Shown one piece after another: positions 27,917 through 36,228 of a DNA stretch of 64,000 nt (the first letter of the stretch is position 1; the number at the start of each line of letters is the position of its first letter). The position numbers and the translations under genes were made by a program. The notes under the pieces are model-generated. The model was not told the origin of the DNA. It did no database searches and saw only the letters and a list, made by a program, of their open reading frames with translations. This DNA comes from G963717155 sp963717155. Its GTDB lineage: Bacteria > Actinomycetota > Thermoleophilia > Gaiellales > JALYLC01. The DNA lies in NCBI GenBank assembly GCA_963717155.1, contig OY970326.1, forward strand, positions 806,001 to 870,000. The letters run 5' to 3'.

Positions 27917-30478
27917 ATGTCCTCTGTCAAACGCATCCTCATAACGGCCGACCCCCAGGAGGTTCGGGTTGCCGTGGTCGAGGGTGGCAAGCTCAGCGAG
28001 GCCTACATCGAGCGGCGCGGACGCCGCTCGATCGTGGGCAATGTGTACAAGGGCCGCGTCGACGCGGTGCTTCCCGGGATGGAAGCCGCGTTCGTCGACA
28101 TCGGCCTCGAGAAGAACGGCTTCCTGTACGTCAATGAGATCGTCCTTCCCGACCTGGACGAGCGGGAGCGCCGGAAGATGCGCATCCAGGAGCTCATCCA
28201 GCCGGGCCAGGACGTGCTCGTACAGGTCACCAAGGATCCGATGGGATCCAAGGGCGCGCGCCTCACGATGGAGGTCTCGCTCGCGGGTCGCTTCATGGTG
28301 CTGGTGCCCGGCGGCGACGGGATCGGCATCTCGCGCAAGCTGCCGGACGCCGAGCGCGACCGCCTGCGCGACCTGATCCGGCCCGTCCGGACGCAGGAGG
28401 ACGCGGGCATGATCGTGCGCACCGCGGCCGAGGGCGCGAGCGTCCCCGAGCTCGAGCGCGACGTGCGACTGCTCGAGAAGCTCTGGGAGGTCACGCGCGG
28501 ACACGCCGAGCGCGCCGAGGCGCCCGCGCTCGTGTACGCGGAGCCAGACCTCTCGCTCCAGGTGATCCGCGACGATCTGCGCGCCGACGTGTCGGAGGTC
28601 GTGGTCGACGACGAGCGCCAGTACCACCGGATCCTTGCCTACGTGAACCGCACCTCGCCCGAGCTGGCCGAGCGCATCAAGCTGTACCGCGGCAAGCGTG
28701 CGCTGTTCCAGCGCTACGAGATCGAGCAGGGCATCCGCTCGACGCTGCGCCGACGCGTCGATCTGCCGTCCGGCGGCTCGCTCGTCTTCGACTACGCCGA
28801 GGCGTTCACGATCGTCGACGTCAACACCGGCCGCTTCACCGGCAAGAAGCGGCTCGAGGACACGATCCTCAAGAACAACCTCGAGGCTGCGGTCGAGGTC
28901 GTGCGCCAGCTGCGGCTGCGCGATGTCGGCGGCATCATCGTGATCGACTTCATCGACATGGCCTCGCAGAAGAACCGCGACGCCGTGCTGAAGACGATCC
29001 AGAAGGAGCTCGAGAAGGATCGCTCCAAGAGCTACGTCGTCGAGATCTCGCCGCTCGGCCTGGTCGAGATGACCCGTCACAACGTGACCGACGGCGTGCG
29101 CGAGATCCTGACCGTCTCGTGCCGTCACTGCGAGGGCACGGGTCGCGTGCTGTCGCCCGAGTCGATCGTGATCGACCACCTGCGCGAGCTGCGCCGGTAC
29201 ACGCGCGAGTCGAAGGCCGAGGCGTTCCGCGTCGGCCTCGCGCCCGAGATCGTCCCGGCGCTGATCGGGCCCGCCGGCTCCACCCTGCTGGAACTCGAGA
29301 ACGAGACCGGCCGCTGGTTCGAGCTCGAGCCGATCGAGGGGCTCGCTCCGACACAGCTCGAGGTGCTCGGCGAGGGCACCCGGACCGAGATCGTGCGCGA
29401 GGCGCCCGTCGCCGAGGGCGCCGAGCTGACGGTGCGGATCGGCGAGCCGCACCCGTTCGTCGAGACGGACGCCGTCGCATGGCTCGAGACGGGCTACGCG
29501 ATCACCGTGAAGGGCGCGCTCCCGTACGTCGGCAAGCAGCAGCGCGTGCGCATCGACCGCGCTCTGCGCTTCAGCGCCGAGGCGAGCCTGCTCGACGCCG
29601 AGCCCGCCGTGCCCGAGGCGGTCGACCGCGAGTCCGATCTGCTCGAGCCCTCGCGGCGCGTCGGCGAGCGTCTCGACGTCGAGGGTCGCATGCGCGGCCG
29701 CCGTCGTCGCGGAACGCCGCGGGCGACGACGAACGGCGCCCACGTCGACCCGATGTCGATCGAGGAAGCGATCGAGGGCGGCGCGCCGGACTACGGAACC
29801 GACGCGCCGGCGCCGAGCGAGACGCACGCCGCGGCGAAGGCCCCCGTCGGCGACGACCTCGACGCGGACGCGCTCGACGATGACCTCGACGGCGACGATG
29901 TCGAGGTTGCCGAGGGCGCTGCGAACGGCACCGGCGATCCGACGGCACCCCGCCGTCGCCGTCGCCGTGGCGGCCGCGGCCGCAGCCGCCGTCCCGCCGG
30001 CGCCGACGCGGCGGCCGGCGATGGGCCCGTCGACTCCGACGCGGGGGCGGGTCCCGACGACGACGCGGACGAGCCGGACGCGCGAGACGAGGACGACGCT
30101 CCGGTCGTCGGCGCTCCGGCATCCACGCCCGGGGCAGGTGGCCCCGACGGGCCGGCACGCCGACGCAGGCGACGTGGCGGTCGCGGCCGTGGCGGTCGCG
30201 GCGGGACGACGAACGGCGCTGGCGCGAACGGTGGCGACGCGCCCGTCGGCGACGCTCCGTCGCAGGGCAACGTGTCCTCTCCGGTCGCGGAACGGCCTCG
30301 GCCGGCGCCGCGTCCCCGCACACCTCGGCCTCCACGTCCGATCGCGGCGGACGCGCCCGAGAGCGTCGCCGCTCCGGCACCGCCGGCTCCTCCCGCGCCG
30401 GCCGAGCCGAGCCCGCAGGAACAGCCCGAGACGGGCCTCGTCGGCAGGCTGTTCCGCCGCCGCCGGCCGTCGAGCTAG
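27917..30478 (+). CDS. Ribonuclease E/G with a long acidic and Arg-rich C-terminal tail
   Basis: 853 residues. The S1 domain is near 35-125 (VGNVYKGRVDAVLPGMEAAFVDIG). The RNase H-like/DNase I-like catalytic part has IVDVNTGRFTGKK (metal Asp) and IIVIDFIDM (second Asp). The zinc link is CRHCEGTG. A small domain near 510-560 follows. From about 600 the chain is disordered: acidic Asp stretches alternate with RRRRRRGGRGRSRR and a second RRRRRRGG block, the kind of RNA-binding segments that hold degradosome partners. It processes and decays RNA. Start ATG 27917 behind AGGAGA (27905-27910). Confidence 0.93.
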   Translation: MSSVKRILITADPQEVRVAVVEGGKLSEAYIERRGRRSIVGNVYKGRVDAVLPGMEAAFVDIGLEKNGFLYVNEIVLPDLDERERRKMRIQELIQPGQDVLVQVTKDPMGSKGARLTMEVSLAGRFMVLVPGGDGIGISRKLPDAERDRLRDLIRPVRTQEDAGMIVRTAAEGASVPELERDVRLLEKLWEVTRGHAERAEAPALVYAEPDLSLQVIRDDLRADVSEVVVDDERQYHRILAYVNRTSPELAERIKLYRGKRALFQRYEIEQGIRSTLRRRVDLPSGGSLVFDYAEAFTIVDVNTGRFTGKKRLEDTILKNNLEAAVEVVRQLRLRDVGGIIVIDFIDMASQKNRDAVLKTIQKELEKDRSKSYVVEISPLGLVEMTRHNVTDGVREILTVSCRHCEGTGRVLSPESIVIDHLRELRRYTRESKAEAFRVGLAPEIVPALIGPAGSTLLELENETGRWFELEPIEGLAPTQLEVLGEGTRTEIVREAPVAEGAELTVRIGEPHPFVETDAVAWLETGYAITVKGALPYVGKQQRVRIDRALRFSAEASLLDAEPAVPEAVDRESDLLEPSRRVGERLDVEGRMRGRRRRGTPRATTNGAHVDPMSIEEAIEGGAPDYGTDAPAPSETHAAAKAPVGDDLDADALDDDLDGDDVEVAEGAANGTGDPTAPRRRRRRGGRGRSRRPAGADAAAGDGPVDSDAGAGPDDDADEPDARDEDDAPVVGAPASTPGAGGPDGPARRRRRRGGRGRGGRGGTTNGAGANGGDAPVGDAPSQGNVSSPVAERPRPAPRPRTPRPPRPIAADAPESVAAPAPPAPPAPAEPSPQEQPETGLVGRLFRRRRPSS

Positions 30479-30485
30479 GGCTGGG

Positions 30486-30491
30486 TATACT
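30486..30491 (+). promoter_or_regulatory. Promoter of the L21-L27 operon, minus-10 element
   Basis: TATACT, eight bases after the RNase stop. A start of transcription near 30498 would give a 60-base leader before rplU that opens with the hairpin at 30500-30521. Confidence 0.6.
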
Positions 30492-30499
30492 CCGGCGAG

Positions 30500-30521
30500 G
30501 CGGCTTGCGCATGCGGGCTGC
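30500..30521 (+). promoter_or_regulatory. Leader hairpin before rplU (possible L21 leader)
   Basis: GCGGCTTGC (30500-30508) pairs with GCGGGCTGC (30513-30521) over nine pairs, three of them G-U, around a GCAT loop, and is followed by TTTCT. It starts within a few bases of the predicted transcript start. A hairpin in this place could bind L21 for feedback, as in L21 leaders of other bacteria, or act as a weak terminator. No covariation data were available. Confidence 0.45.
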
Positions 30522-30557
30522 TTTCTCACGTCACCACTCACTCCAGGGAAGCTCGCC

Positions 30558-30935
30558 ATGTACGCCGTGATCGAACTAGGCGGAAAGCAGTACCGCGTCC
30601 GCCAGGGCGAGTACCTGACTGTCGACCGCGTCCACCACCCCGAGGGTGAGACGTTTGCACCGACGGTGCTCTTCGCCGCCGACGGCGACACCGCGATCCT
30701 CGACCCGAAGGAGCTCGCGCAGGTTGCCGTCACGGCAACGGTCGATGCGCACCTGCTCGGCCCGAAGATCCGCGTGTTCACGTACAAGCCGAAGCACTCG
30801 AGCAAGAAGATGCGCGGCCACCGCAGCCGCCTCTCGCGGGTGACGATCACCGAGATCGCCGTGAAGAAGCGCGCGGCTCGACCACGCCGCAAGGCCGAGG
30901 CCGAGACCGAAGTCGCGGCAGCCGAAGGAGACTGA
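30558..30935 (+). CDS. rplU: 50S ribosomal protein L21
   Basis: 125 residues: YAVIELGGKQYRVRQGEYL at the start and HSSKKMRGHRSRLSRVTITE near the end, both family signatures. A basic then acidic tail (ARPRRKAEAETEVAAAEGD) extends beyond the usual 103 residues. L21 binds 23S rRNA in the large subunit. Followed by rpmA after four bases; promoter TATACT at 30486. Confidence 0.96.
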   Translation: MYAVIELGGKQYRVRQGEYLTVDRVHHPEGETFAPTVLFAADGDTAILDPKELAQVAVTATVDAHLLGPKIRVFTYKPKHSSKKMRGHRSRLSRVTITEIAVKKRAARPRRKAEAETEVAAAEGD

Positions 30936-30939
30936 CGAG

Positions 30940-31194
30940 ATGGCACACAAGAAGGGCCTCGGCTCCTCGAAGAACGGTCGCGACTCCAACTCCAAGCGCC
31001 TCGGCGTGAAGGTGTTCGGCGGTCAGACGGTCACCGCAGGCGCGATCATCGTGCGCCAGAAGGGGACCGAGTTCCATCCCCACACCGGCACGGCGCTTGG
31101 CCGCGATCACACGCTGTACGCCCGTGTCCCGGGCATCGTCGGCTTCGGCCGGCGCCACGGCAAGCGCGTCATCACCGTCTCGCCGGCGGAGTAG
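30940..31194 (+). CDS. rpmA: 50S ribosomal protein L27
   Basis: 84 residues starting MAHKKGLGSSKNGRDSNS, with GGQTVTAGAIIVRQKGTEFH. The N-terminus reaches the peptidyl-transferase centre. No Firmicute-type cleavable leader is present. Cotranscribed with rplU and obgE in the common order L21-L27-Obg. Confidence 0.97.
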   Translation: MAHKKGLGSSKNGRDSNSKRLGVKVFGGQTVTAGAIIVRQKGTEFHPHTGTALGRDHTLYARVPGIVGFGRRHGKRVITVSPAE

Positions 31195-31215
31195 CGCGAG
31201 AGGCCCTGGTGGGCC

Positions 31216-32615
31216 ATGTTCTCTGACCGGGCTCCCCTCTACGTCCGCGCCGGCCGCGGCGGAGACGGCTGCGTCGCATTCCGGCGCGAGAAGTACGTCC
31301 CGCGCGGCGGGCCCGACGGCGGCGACGGCGGCAATGGCGGCGACGTCATCCTGGTCGCGTCCGCGTCGCGCCGCGACCTCGGCGCGTTCCGCTTCCGCCC
31401 GCACCTGCACGCCGACCGCGGGAGCCACGGCGAGGGAAGCGGCAAGACGGGCCGTCGTGGCGGCGATGTCATCGGCGAGGTCCCGGTCGGCACTCAGGTA
31501 CGCGAGGTAGAGACAGGGGCGCTCGTGGCCGACCTCGCGCACGAGGGTGCGCGCGTGGTCGTGGCAAGAGGCGGCTCCGGCGGCCGCGGCAACAAGCGCT
31601 ACGCGACGCCGACGAGGCAGGCGCCACGCACCGCCCAGGTCGGGCTCGACGGCGAGGAGCGGACGCTCGAGCTGCGGCTCAAGCTGCTGTCCGACGCGGC
31701 GCTGCTCGGGTTCCCCAACGCGGGCAAGTCATCGCTCCTGAACCGCATCTCGAACGCGCGCCCGAAGGTCGCCGACTACCCGTTCACCACGATCGAGCCC
31801 CAGCTCGGGACCGTCGAGGCCGACGACGGGTCGCAGCTGACCGTCGCCGACGTGCCGGGGCTGCTCGAAGGTGCGTCGCAGGGCGTCGGCCTCGGTCACG
31901 AGTTCCTCGCGCACCTGGAACGCGCGCGGGCGCTGCTGCACATCGTCGCCGTCGAGCCCGGTGACGACGTCCTCGCCGACTGCCGCGCGCGTTTCGCCAC
32001 GATCCATCACGAGCTGGTGCTGCACGGCGAGGGCCTGGCCTCGCTGCCGCAGCTCGTCGTCCTGAACAAGCTCGACCTGCTGCCTCCGACCGAGGGCGAG
32101 GCCCTGGTCGCGGCGTTCACCGACGCCATCCGTGAGGGTGGGGGGAAGCCGATGGTCAGGTGCTGCGCGATGACGATGGCGAGCCACGGGTCCTCGGCAT
32201 CTCGTGTGCCACGGGCCAGGGCATCGCCGCGCTGCGCGGCGCGCTGTTCGCGTCGATCGCGCCGATCGCGGCTCCCGCCCCCGATCCGATCGGCGAGACC
32301 GAGCTGGCCGACTTCCTCGTGTACCGGCCGCACGCGGGCGCACGAGCCTGGCGGCTGCTGCGCGACGACGGCATCCTGCGCGTCACCGGCCGCGAGATCG
32401 AGCAGGCGGTCGCCCGTCACGACGTCGAGAGCCCGGAGGGCGTGCAGGCGCTCGCGGCCGAGATCGACCGACTCGGGCTCTCGAGCGCGCTTCGCCGCGC
32501 GGGCGCGCGCTCGGGCGACGAGGTCGCGGTCGGCGACCATCGCTTCACGTTCGTCCCTCCGCGGGCGCCCGAGCCGGTCGACGATGAGGGCCCCGACGCG
32601 GATGCCGAGTGGTGA
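31216..32615 (+). CDS. obgE: GTPase Obg (one frameshift)
   Basis: About 467 residues. The Obg fold (1-158) is glycine-rich: RGGPDGGDGGNGGDVIL and ADRGSHGEGSGKTG. The G domain has GFPNAGKSS (P loop), DYPFTTIEPQLG (switch I), ADVPGLLEGAS (G3), LNKLDLL (G4) and ISCATGQG (G5). The C-terminal OCT domain follows (FLVYRPHAGARAWRLLRDDG). One G is missing in the run near 32145 (GGGTGGGGGG); restoring it joins both frames. Obg aids 50S assembly and stress control. Start ATG 31216. Confidence 0.94.
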
Positions 32616-33223
32616 GCGTCGTCGTACCGCGGATCGGGGTGTTCGGCGGCCTGTTCAATCCTCCGCACATCGGCCATCTCTCGCTCTGCCAGGAAGCCGC
32701 CTGGCAGCTGGGACTCGACCGTGTCGTCCTGGTCCCGACCGGGCGCCCGTCGCATCGCGCGGCGCCGCACGAGTCGCCCGAGATGCGTCTGCGCCTGGCC
32801 CAGGCAGCGGCCCTCGGCAACCCGATGTTCACGGTGTCGCGCCTCGAGATCGATCGCCTCGGACCGTCGTACACCGTCGACACGCTGCGCGAGCTCGCGA
32901 ATCGCTATCCCGGCTCGAGCCTCCACCTCCTGATCGGCGCGGATCAGCTCGCCGCGCTGGATACCTGGCACGAGGCGGCGTCGCTTCCGAGGCTCGGCCG
33001 GCTCGCGGTCGCCCTGCGGCCGGGGTTCGACGTCTCGCGCGCCGGCTCGCCGAACCTCGACTGGATCGAGATGCCGCAGATCGGCGTCTCCTCATCGCTC
33101 GTGCGCGAGCGCGTGCGAGACGGGCGCCCGATCCGCTATCTGGTGCCCGATGCGGTGCGCGAGCTGATCGAGGCAGAGGGCCTGTACCGCGAAGTCGCCC
33201 CGGGCGGCCGACCCGGCGACTGA
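32612..33223 (+). CDS. nadD: Nicotinate-nucleotide adenylyltransferase
   Basis: 203 residues. The HxGH nucleotidyltransferase motif is in GVFGGLFNPPHIGHLSL, LLIGADQLAALDTWHEA is the NadD-specific block, and VSSSLVRERVRDGRPIRYLV is the ISSTxIR-type motif. It makes deamido-NAD from NaMN and ATP. GTG 32612 overlaps the obgE stop as GTGA (GTG 32609 is also in frame). Obg-nadD-rsfS is a common actinobacterial order. Confidence 0.94.
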   Translation: MSVVVPRIGVFGGLFNPPHIGHLSLCQEAAWQLGLDRVVLVPTGRPSHRAAPHESPEMRLRLAQAAALGNPMFTVSRLEIDRLGPSYTVDTLRELANRYPGSSLHLLIGADQLAALDTWHEAASLPRLGRLAVALRPGFDVSRAGSPNLDWIEMPQIGVSSSLVRERVRDGRPIRYLVPDAVRELIEAEGLYREVAPGGRPGD

Positions 33224-33272
33224 TACCCTTGGAAGAACCTGTACTGGCGCCCATTCACGGGAGAGAGTCCGC

Positions 33273-33635
33273 CTGACGCCTCAAGAGAGTCTCGCGCTCG
33301 TCGAGCGCATCGCCCAGATCGCAGACGACAAGCTCGCCCGCGACATCGTCATCCTCGACATGGCCGACGTGGTCGGGTACACCGACTACTTCCTGATCGC
33401 AACGGGCAACACCGGCCGTCAGACCTCCGCGATCGCCCAGGAGATCGCCTTCCAGCTGAAGGAGGAATCGCGCCTGATGCCGCTTCGCGGCGACGGGAAG
33501 CGGTCCACCGGCGACTGGATCCTGCTCGACTACGTGGACGTCGTCGTGCACCTTTTCACCCCGGAGGCACGCGACTTCTACCGCCTCGAGCAGCTGTGGG
33601 GCCAGGTGCCGGCGCGCCAGTACGCGTCGGCCTGA
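33273..33635 (+). CDS. rsfS: Ribosome silencing factor (non-canonical CTG start)
   Basis: 120 residues if read from CTG 33273: TPQESLALVERIAQIADDKL, then DIVILDMADVVGYTDYFLIA and GNTGRQTSAIAQEI, and the C-terminal GDWILLDYVDVVVHLF. These are all family blocks, and family members start at this point with (M)TPQE-like residues. No ATG, GTG or TTG exists in frame upstream. The first standard start, ATG 33360, would delete the first helix. GGGAGAGAG (33259-33267) lies at the right distance before the CTG. RsfS binds L14 and blocks subunit joining in stationary phase. Confidence 0.88.
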   Translation: MTPQESLALVERIAQIADDKLARDIVILDMADVVGYTDYFLIATGNTGRQTSAIAQEIAFQLKEESRLMPLRGDGKRSTGDWILLDYVDVVVHLFTPEARDFYRLEQLWGQVPARQYASA

Positions 33636-33644
33636 GGCAGCGGC

Positions 33645-34283
33645 GTGGTCGACGTGGCCGCACGCAGGGCGGAGTACGAGAGTCGGGGACTCGACGTCGA
33701 CGATCTGGATCCGGATCCGATCGCCCAGTTTCGTCGCTGGATGGCCGACGCCGAGGAGGCGTCACTCGTCGAGCCGAGCGCGATGGCACTGTCCACCACG
33801 GGCACGGACGCGGTGCCCACGAGCCGCTTCGTGCTGCTCCGGGGCCTCGATGACCGCGGGTTCGCGTTCTACACGAACCACCTGAGCGAGAAGGGCAAGG
33901 AGCTCGCGGCCAACCCGCGCGCCTCGCTGCTGTTCGGCTGGCTCGCGCTGCACCGGCAGGTGCGCGTCAGCGGAGATGTCGAGCAGTTCGACGATGCCGA
34001 GGCGGACGCGTACTTCGCCGGTCGTCCGCGTGGAAGCCAGATCGGCGCGTGGGCCTCTCCCCAGAGCGTGGTCGTGGTCGATCGTGCCGAGATCGATCGG
34101 CTCGTGGCCAATGCCGAGAAGCGATTCGGCGATGAACCCGTGCCGCGGCCAGACTTCTGGGGCGGCTATCGCGTGCGTCCCGAGTCGATCGAGTTCTGGC
34201 AGGGCCGCCCCAACCGGTTGCACGATCGCCTGCGCTACCGGCGTGAAGGCGATGCCTGGGTGATCGAGCGCCTCGCGCCCTAG
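33645..34283 (+). CDS. pdxH: Pyridoxamine 5'-phosphate oxidase
   Basis: 212 residues. FMN-dependent oxidase giving pyridoxal phosphate. Blocks: PSAMALSTTGTDAVPTSRFV, GFAFYTNHLSEKGKELAANP, GRPRGSQIGAWAS and the C-terminal WGGYRVRPESIEFWQGRPNR with RLHDR. PLP supply fits the many PLP enzymes of the window (GcvP, HisC, DSD1-like). Starts at GTG 33645, nine bases after rsfS; convergent with the lipoprotein gene. Confidence 0.95.
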   Translation: MVDVAARRAEYESRGLDVDDLDPDPIAQFRRWMADAEEASLVEPSAMALSTTGTDAVPTSRFVLLRGLDDRGFAFYTNHLSEKGKELAANPRASLLFGWLALHRQVRVSGDVEQFDDAEADAYFAGRPRGSQIGAWASPQSVVVVDRAEIDRLVANAEKRFGDEPVPRPDFWGGYRVRPESIEFWQGRPNRLHDRLRYRREGDAWVIERLAP

Positions 34284-34291
34284 TAGCGGGA

Positions 34292-34744
34292 TCAGCCGCC
34301 CTCGGCACAGCGCAGAAGCCCGATGTCGAGTGCCGCGTTCGACGCCTTGTCTCCGAGCTTCTGGCCTGCGCCGAGGGCTTCGGTGGCTCCCTGGAAGTCG
34401 TTCTTGCGCGCCGCTGCGACGACGTCGCGCAACGTCTTGTCGCGCGCCCGTAGCGCTGCGACGAGGCGCGCCTGGCCGGCCTCGTCGTCCTTCGCGACGT
34501 GCAGTGCGGCGAGCTTTGTCGTCTCCGCGTCGCGGATGTCCGCAAGCTGCTTTCCGATGCGGGCGATGTCGGAAAGCGAGCCGGGATCGCCGAGCTTGTC
34601 GATCTCACCCGACGCCGTGACGCAGATCGCGTTGCCCTGCGTCACCATCTCCGCATGCGTGAGACGCTTCGGGCCGCTGCTGCCTCCACAACCGGAGGCG
34701 AGCATGGCGAGCAGACCGGCGACGAGGACGAGGCGCGGGCGCAT
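34292..34744 (-). CDS. Hypothetical lipoprotein
   Basis: 150 residues with a lipoprotein signal peptide: MRPRLVLVAGLLAMLASGCGG, the lipobox being LASGC. The mature part is helical and charged (LTHAEMVTQGNAICVTASGEID, LVAALRARDKTLRDVVAAAR) with one more Cys pair candidate (the Cys in NAICVT and the Cys in LLRCAEGG). A conserved-looking surface protein of unknown role, anchored outside the membrane. The promoter is leaderless: TAGCGT (minus strand, 34751-34756), six bases, ATG 34744. Confidence 0.75.
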   Translation of the reverse strand: MRPRLVLVAGLLAMLASGCGGSSGPKRLTHAEMVTQGNAICVTASGEIDKLGDPGSLSDIARIGKQLADIRDAETTKLAALHVAKDDEAGQARLVAALRARDKTLRDVVAAARKNDFQGATEALGAGQKLGDKASNAALDIGLLRCAEGG

Positions 34745-34804
34745 GCGACCACGCTAGCCGATGCGGCGGCAGCCGCTCGCCGAGGTGGTACCGTGTGGGG
34801 CGAC

Positions 34805-34877
34805 GGGGCTATAGCTCAGCTGGGAGAGCGCCGCGCTGGCAGCGCGGAGGTCAGCGGTTCGAGCCCGCTTAGCTCCA
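34805..34877 (+). tRNA. tRNA-Ala (anticodon GGC)
   Basis: 73 bases that fold as a complete cloverleaf: acceptor GGGGCTA with TAGCTCC (one G-U pair), D arm GCTC..GAGC, anticodon stem CCGCG/CGCGG with loop CTGGCAG (anticodon GGC, reading GCC and GCU), T arm AGCGG/CCGCT with loop TTCGAGC. The discriminator is A, and CCA is not encoded. TACCGT at 34789-34794 is a likely minus-10 element. Confidence 0.95.
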
Positions 34878-34905
34878 TCCCCCCTGTTGGCATGAGGACG
34901 ACGTC

Positions 34906-35907
34906 GTGCAGGTAGCCGGGCCGCAAGATCTCCTGAAGCCACCGAGCGACGCGGCGATCTTCCTCGTCCTGACCGTGGAGTCGGGTAGTGAGGCAGAGCT
35001 CCGTGACGTGCTTGCGGACGTCAGCGGGCTGCGTCGATCCGTCGGCTTTCGCGCTCCCGAGAGCGGGCTGACGTGCGTGGTGGGTATCGCGTCGGGGCTG
35101 TGGGAACGACTCTTCGGCGAGCCGCGGCCGTCCTACCTGCATCCGCTGCCCGAGTTCGCGGGCTCCGTGCACACGGCAGTTGCGACCGCCGGCGACCTGC
35201 TGTTCCACATCCGGGCGCATCGTCTCGATCTCTGCTTCGAGCTCGCCCAGCGGCTGATGGACCGGCTCGGCGGCTTCGCACAGGTGGTCGACGAGGTGCA
35301 CGGCTTCAAGTCGTTCGACGAACGCGACCTGCTCGGGTTCGTCGACGGCACCGAGAACCCCGAAGGCGCCGCTGCGCTGGACGCGATCCTGGTCGGAGAC
35401 GACGACCCCGCGTTCGCCGGGGGCAGCTACGCCGTCGTGCAGAAGTACGTCCACGACCTCGACGCGTGGGACGCGCTGCCGGTCGAGGAACAGGAGCGAG
35501 TGATCGGGAGAACGAAGCTCAACGACATCGAGCTGCCAGATGACGTCAAGCCCGCCAACTCGCACGTGGCGCTGAACACGATCGTGGACGACGACGGCGA
35601 GGAGCGCCAGATCCTCCGCTACAACATGCCGTTCGGCTCGGTCGGCGTGCGTGAGTTCGGCACCTACTTCATCGGTTACGCGCGGAACCCGGACGTCCTC
35701 GAGCAGATGCTGACGAACATGTTCGTCGGCAACCCGCCCGGCAACTACGATCGTGTCCTGGACTTCTCGACGGCCGTGACGGGCAACCTGTTCTTCGTGC
35801 CCACGGCCGACTTCCTCGATGACCCGCCGGCTGCGGCGTCCGCTCCTGTCTCCGAGGAAGCCGATCCGGGCGACGACGAGTCGCTCGGAATCGGGGGCCT
35901 CAGGTAG
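34906..35907 (+). CDS. Dye-decolorizing (DyP-type) heme peroxidase with encapsulin-type C-terminal tag
   Basis: 333 residues. The DyP catalytic motif GFVDG is at 144-148 (Asp147), the proximal heme ligand is His220 in ANSHVALN, and the distal Arg lies in ILRYNMPFG. The last residues after an acidic linker are ESLGIGGLR, very close to the encapsulin cargo-loading peptide SLGIGSLKR-type found on actinobacterial DyP enzymes. No encapsulin shell gene is next to it; the flanks are tRNA-Ala and a small membrane protein. It oxidises phenolic substrates with peroxide, probably inside a protein nanocompartment encoded elsewhere. No Tat signal, which fits encapsulation. Confidence 0.92.
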   Translation: MQVAGPQDLLKPPSDAAIFLVLTVESGSEAELRDVLADVSGLRRSVGFRAPESGLTCVVGIASGLWERLFGEPRPSYLHPLPEFAGSVHTAVATAGDLLFHIRAHRLDLCFELAQRLMDRLGGFAQVVDEVHGFKSFDERDLLGFVDGTENPEGAAALDAILVGDDDPAFAGGSYAVVQKYVHDLDAWDALPVEEQERVIGRTKLNDIELPDDVKPANSHVALNTIVDDDGEERQILRYNMPFGSVGVREFGTYFIGYARNPDVLEQMLTNMFVGNPPGNYDRVLDFSTAVTGNLFFVPTADFLDDPPAAASAPVSEEADPGDDESLGIGGLR

Positions 35908-35958
35908 GCGGCGCTTGCGCGTTCGCGGCTCCAGGTGGCCGCACGCCACCTGAAGCCG

Positions 35959-36165
35959 TCAGCCTCTTGCTTGACGGCGGTCGTAGATCCAGGCGATGGC
36001 GAGCAATATGATCGAGAAGACGGCGAACGCGCCGAGGAAGCCCCAGGCATACGTCGCTCGAGCGATCAGCAGCAATATGACGAACGCTGCGAGGCCGACG
36101 GCCAGGCAGACGCCCACGAGCTTGGCGTAGAAGCTGAAGCCCAGGCCCTCATCATCGTTGTTCAC
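35959..36165 (-). CDS. Small membrane protein with two helices
   Basis: 68 residues from GTG 36165. A short acidic start (NNDDEGLGFSFYAK) is followed by two hydrophobic helices (LVGVCLAVGLAAFVILLLIA and WGFLGAFAVFSIILLAIAWI) and a basic end (YDRRQARG). Not recognised. TAGGGT about 40 bases upstream could be its minus-10 element. Confidence 0.65.
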   Translation of the reverse strand: MNNDDEGLGFSFYAKLVGVCLAVGLAAFVILLLIARATYAWGFLGAFAVFSIILLAIAWIYDRRQARG

Positions 36166-36228
36166 AAGAACTCCAGCCCTCGTGGTCGCTATCCGTACCG
36201 AGGGACGACCCTACCAGGGTCATGAGCC

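Noticed and set aside
27851..30946. A 1031-codon open frame opposite the RNase E/G and L21 genes
   Set aside because: Antisense shadow of two certain genes; spans their boundary, which no real protein would do.
34805..34877. tRNA-Ala as an integration site for a mobile element
   Set aside because: No repeat of the tRNA 3' end, integrase or phage gene was seen downstream; the next gene is the DyP peroxidase.
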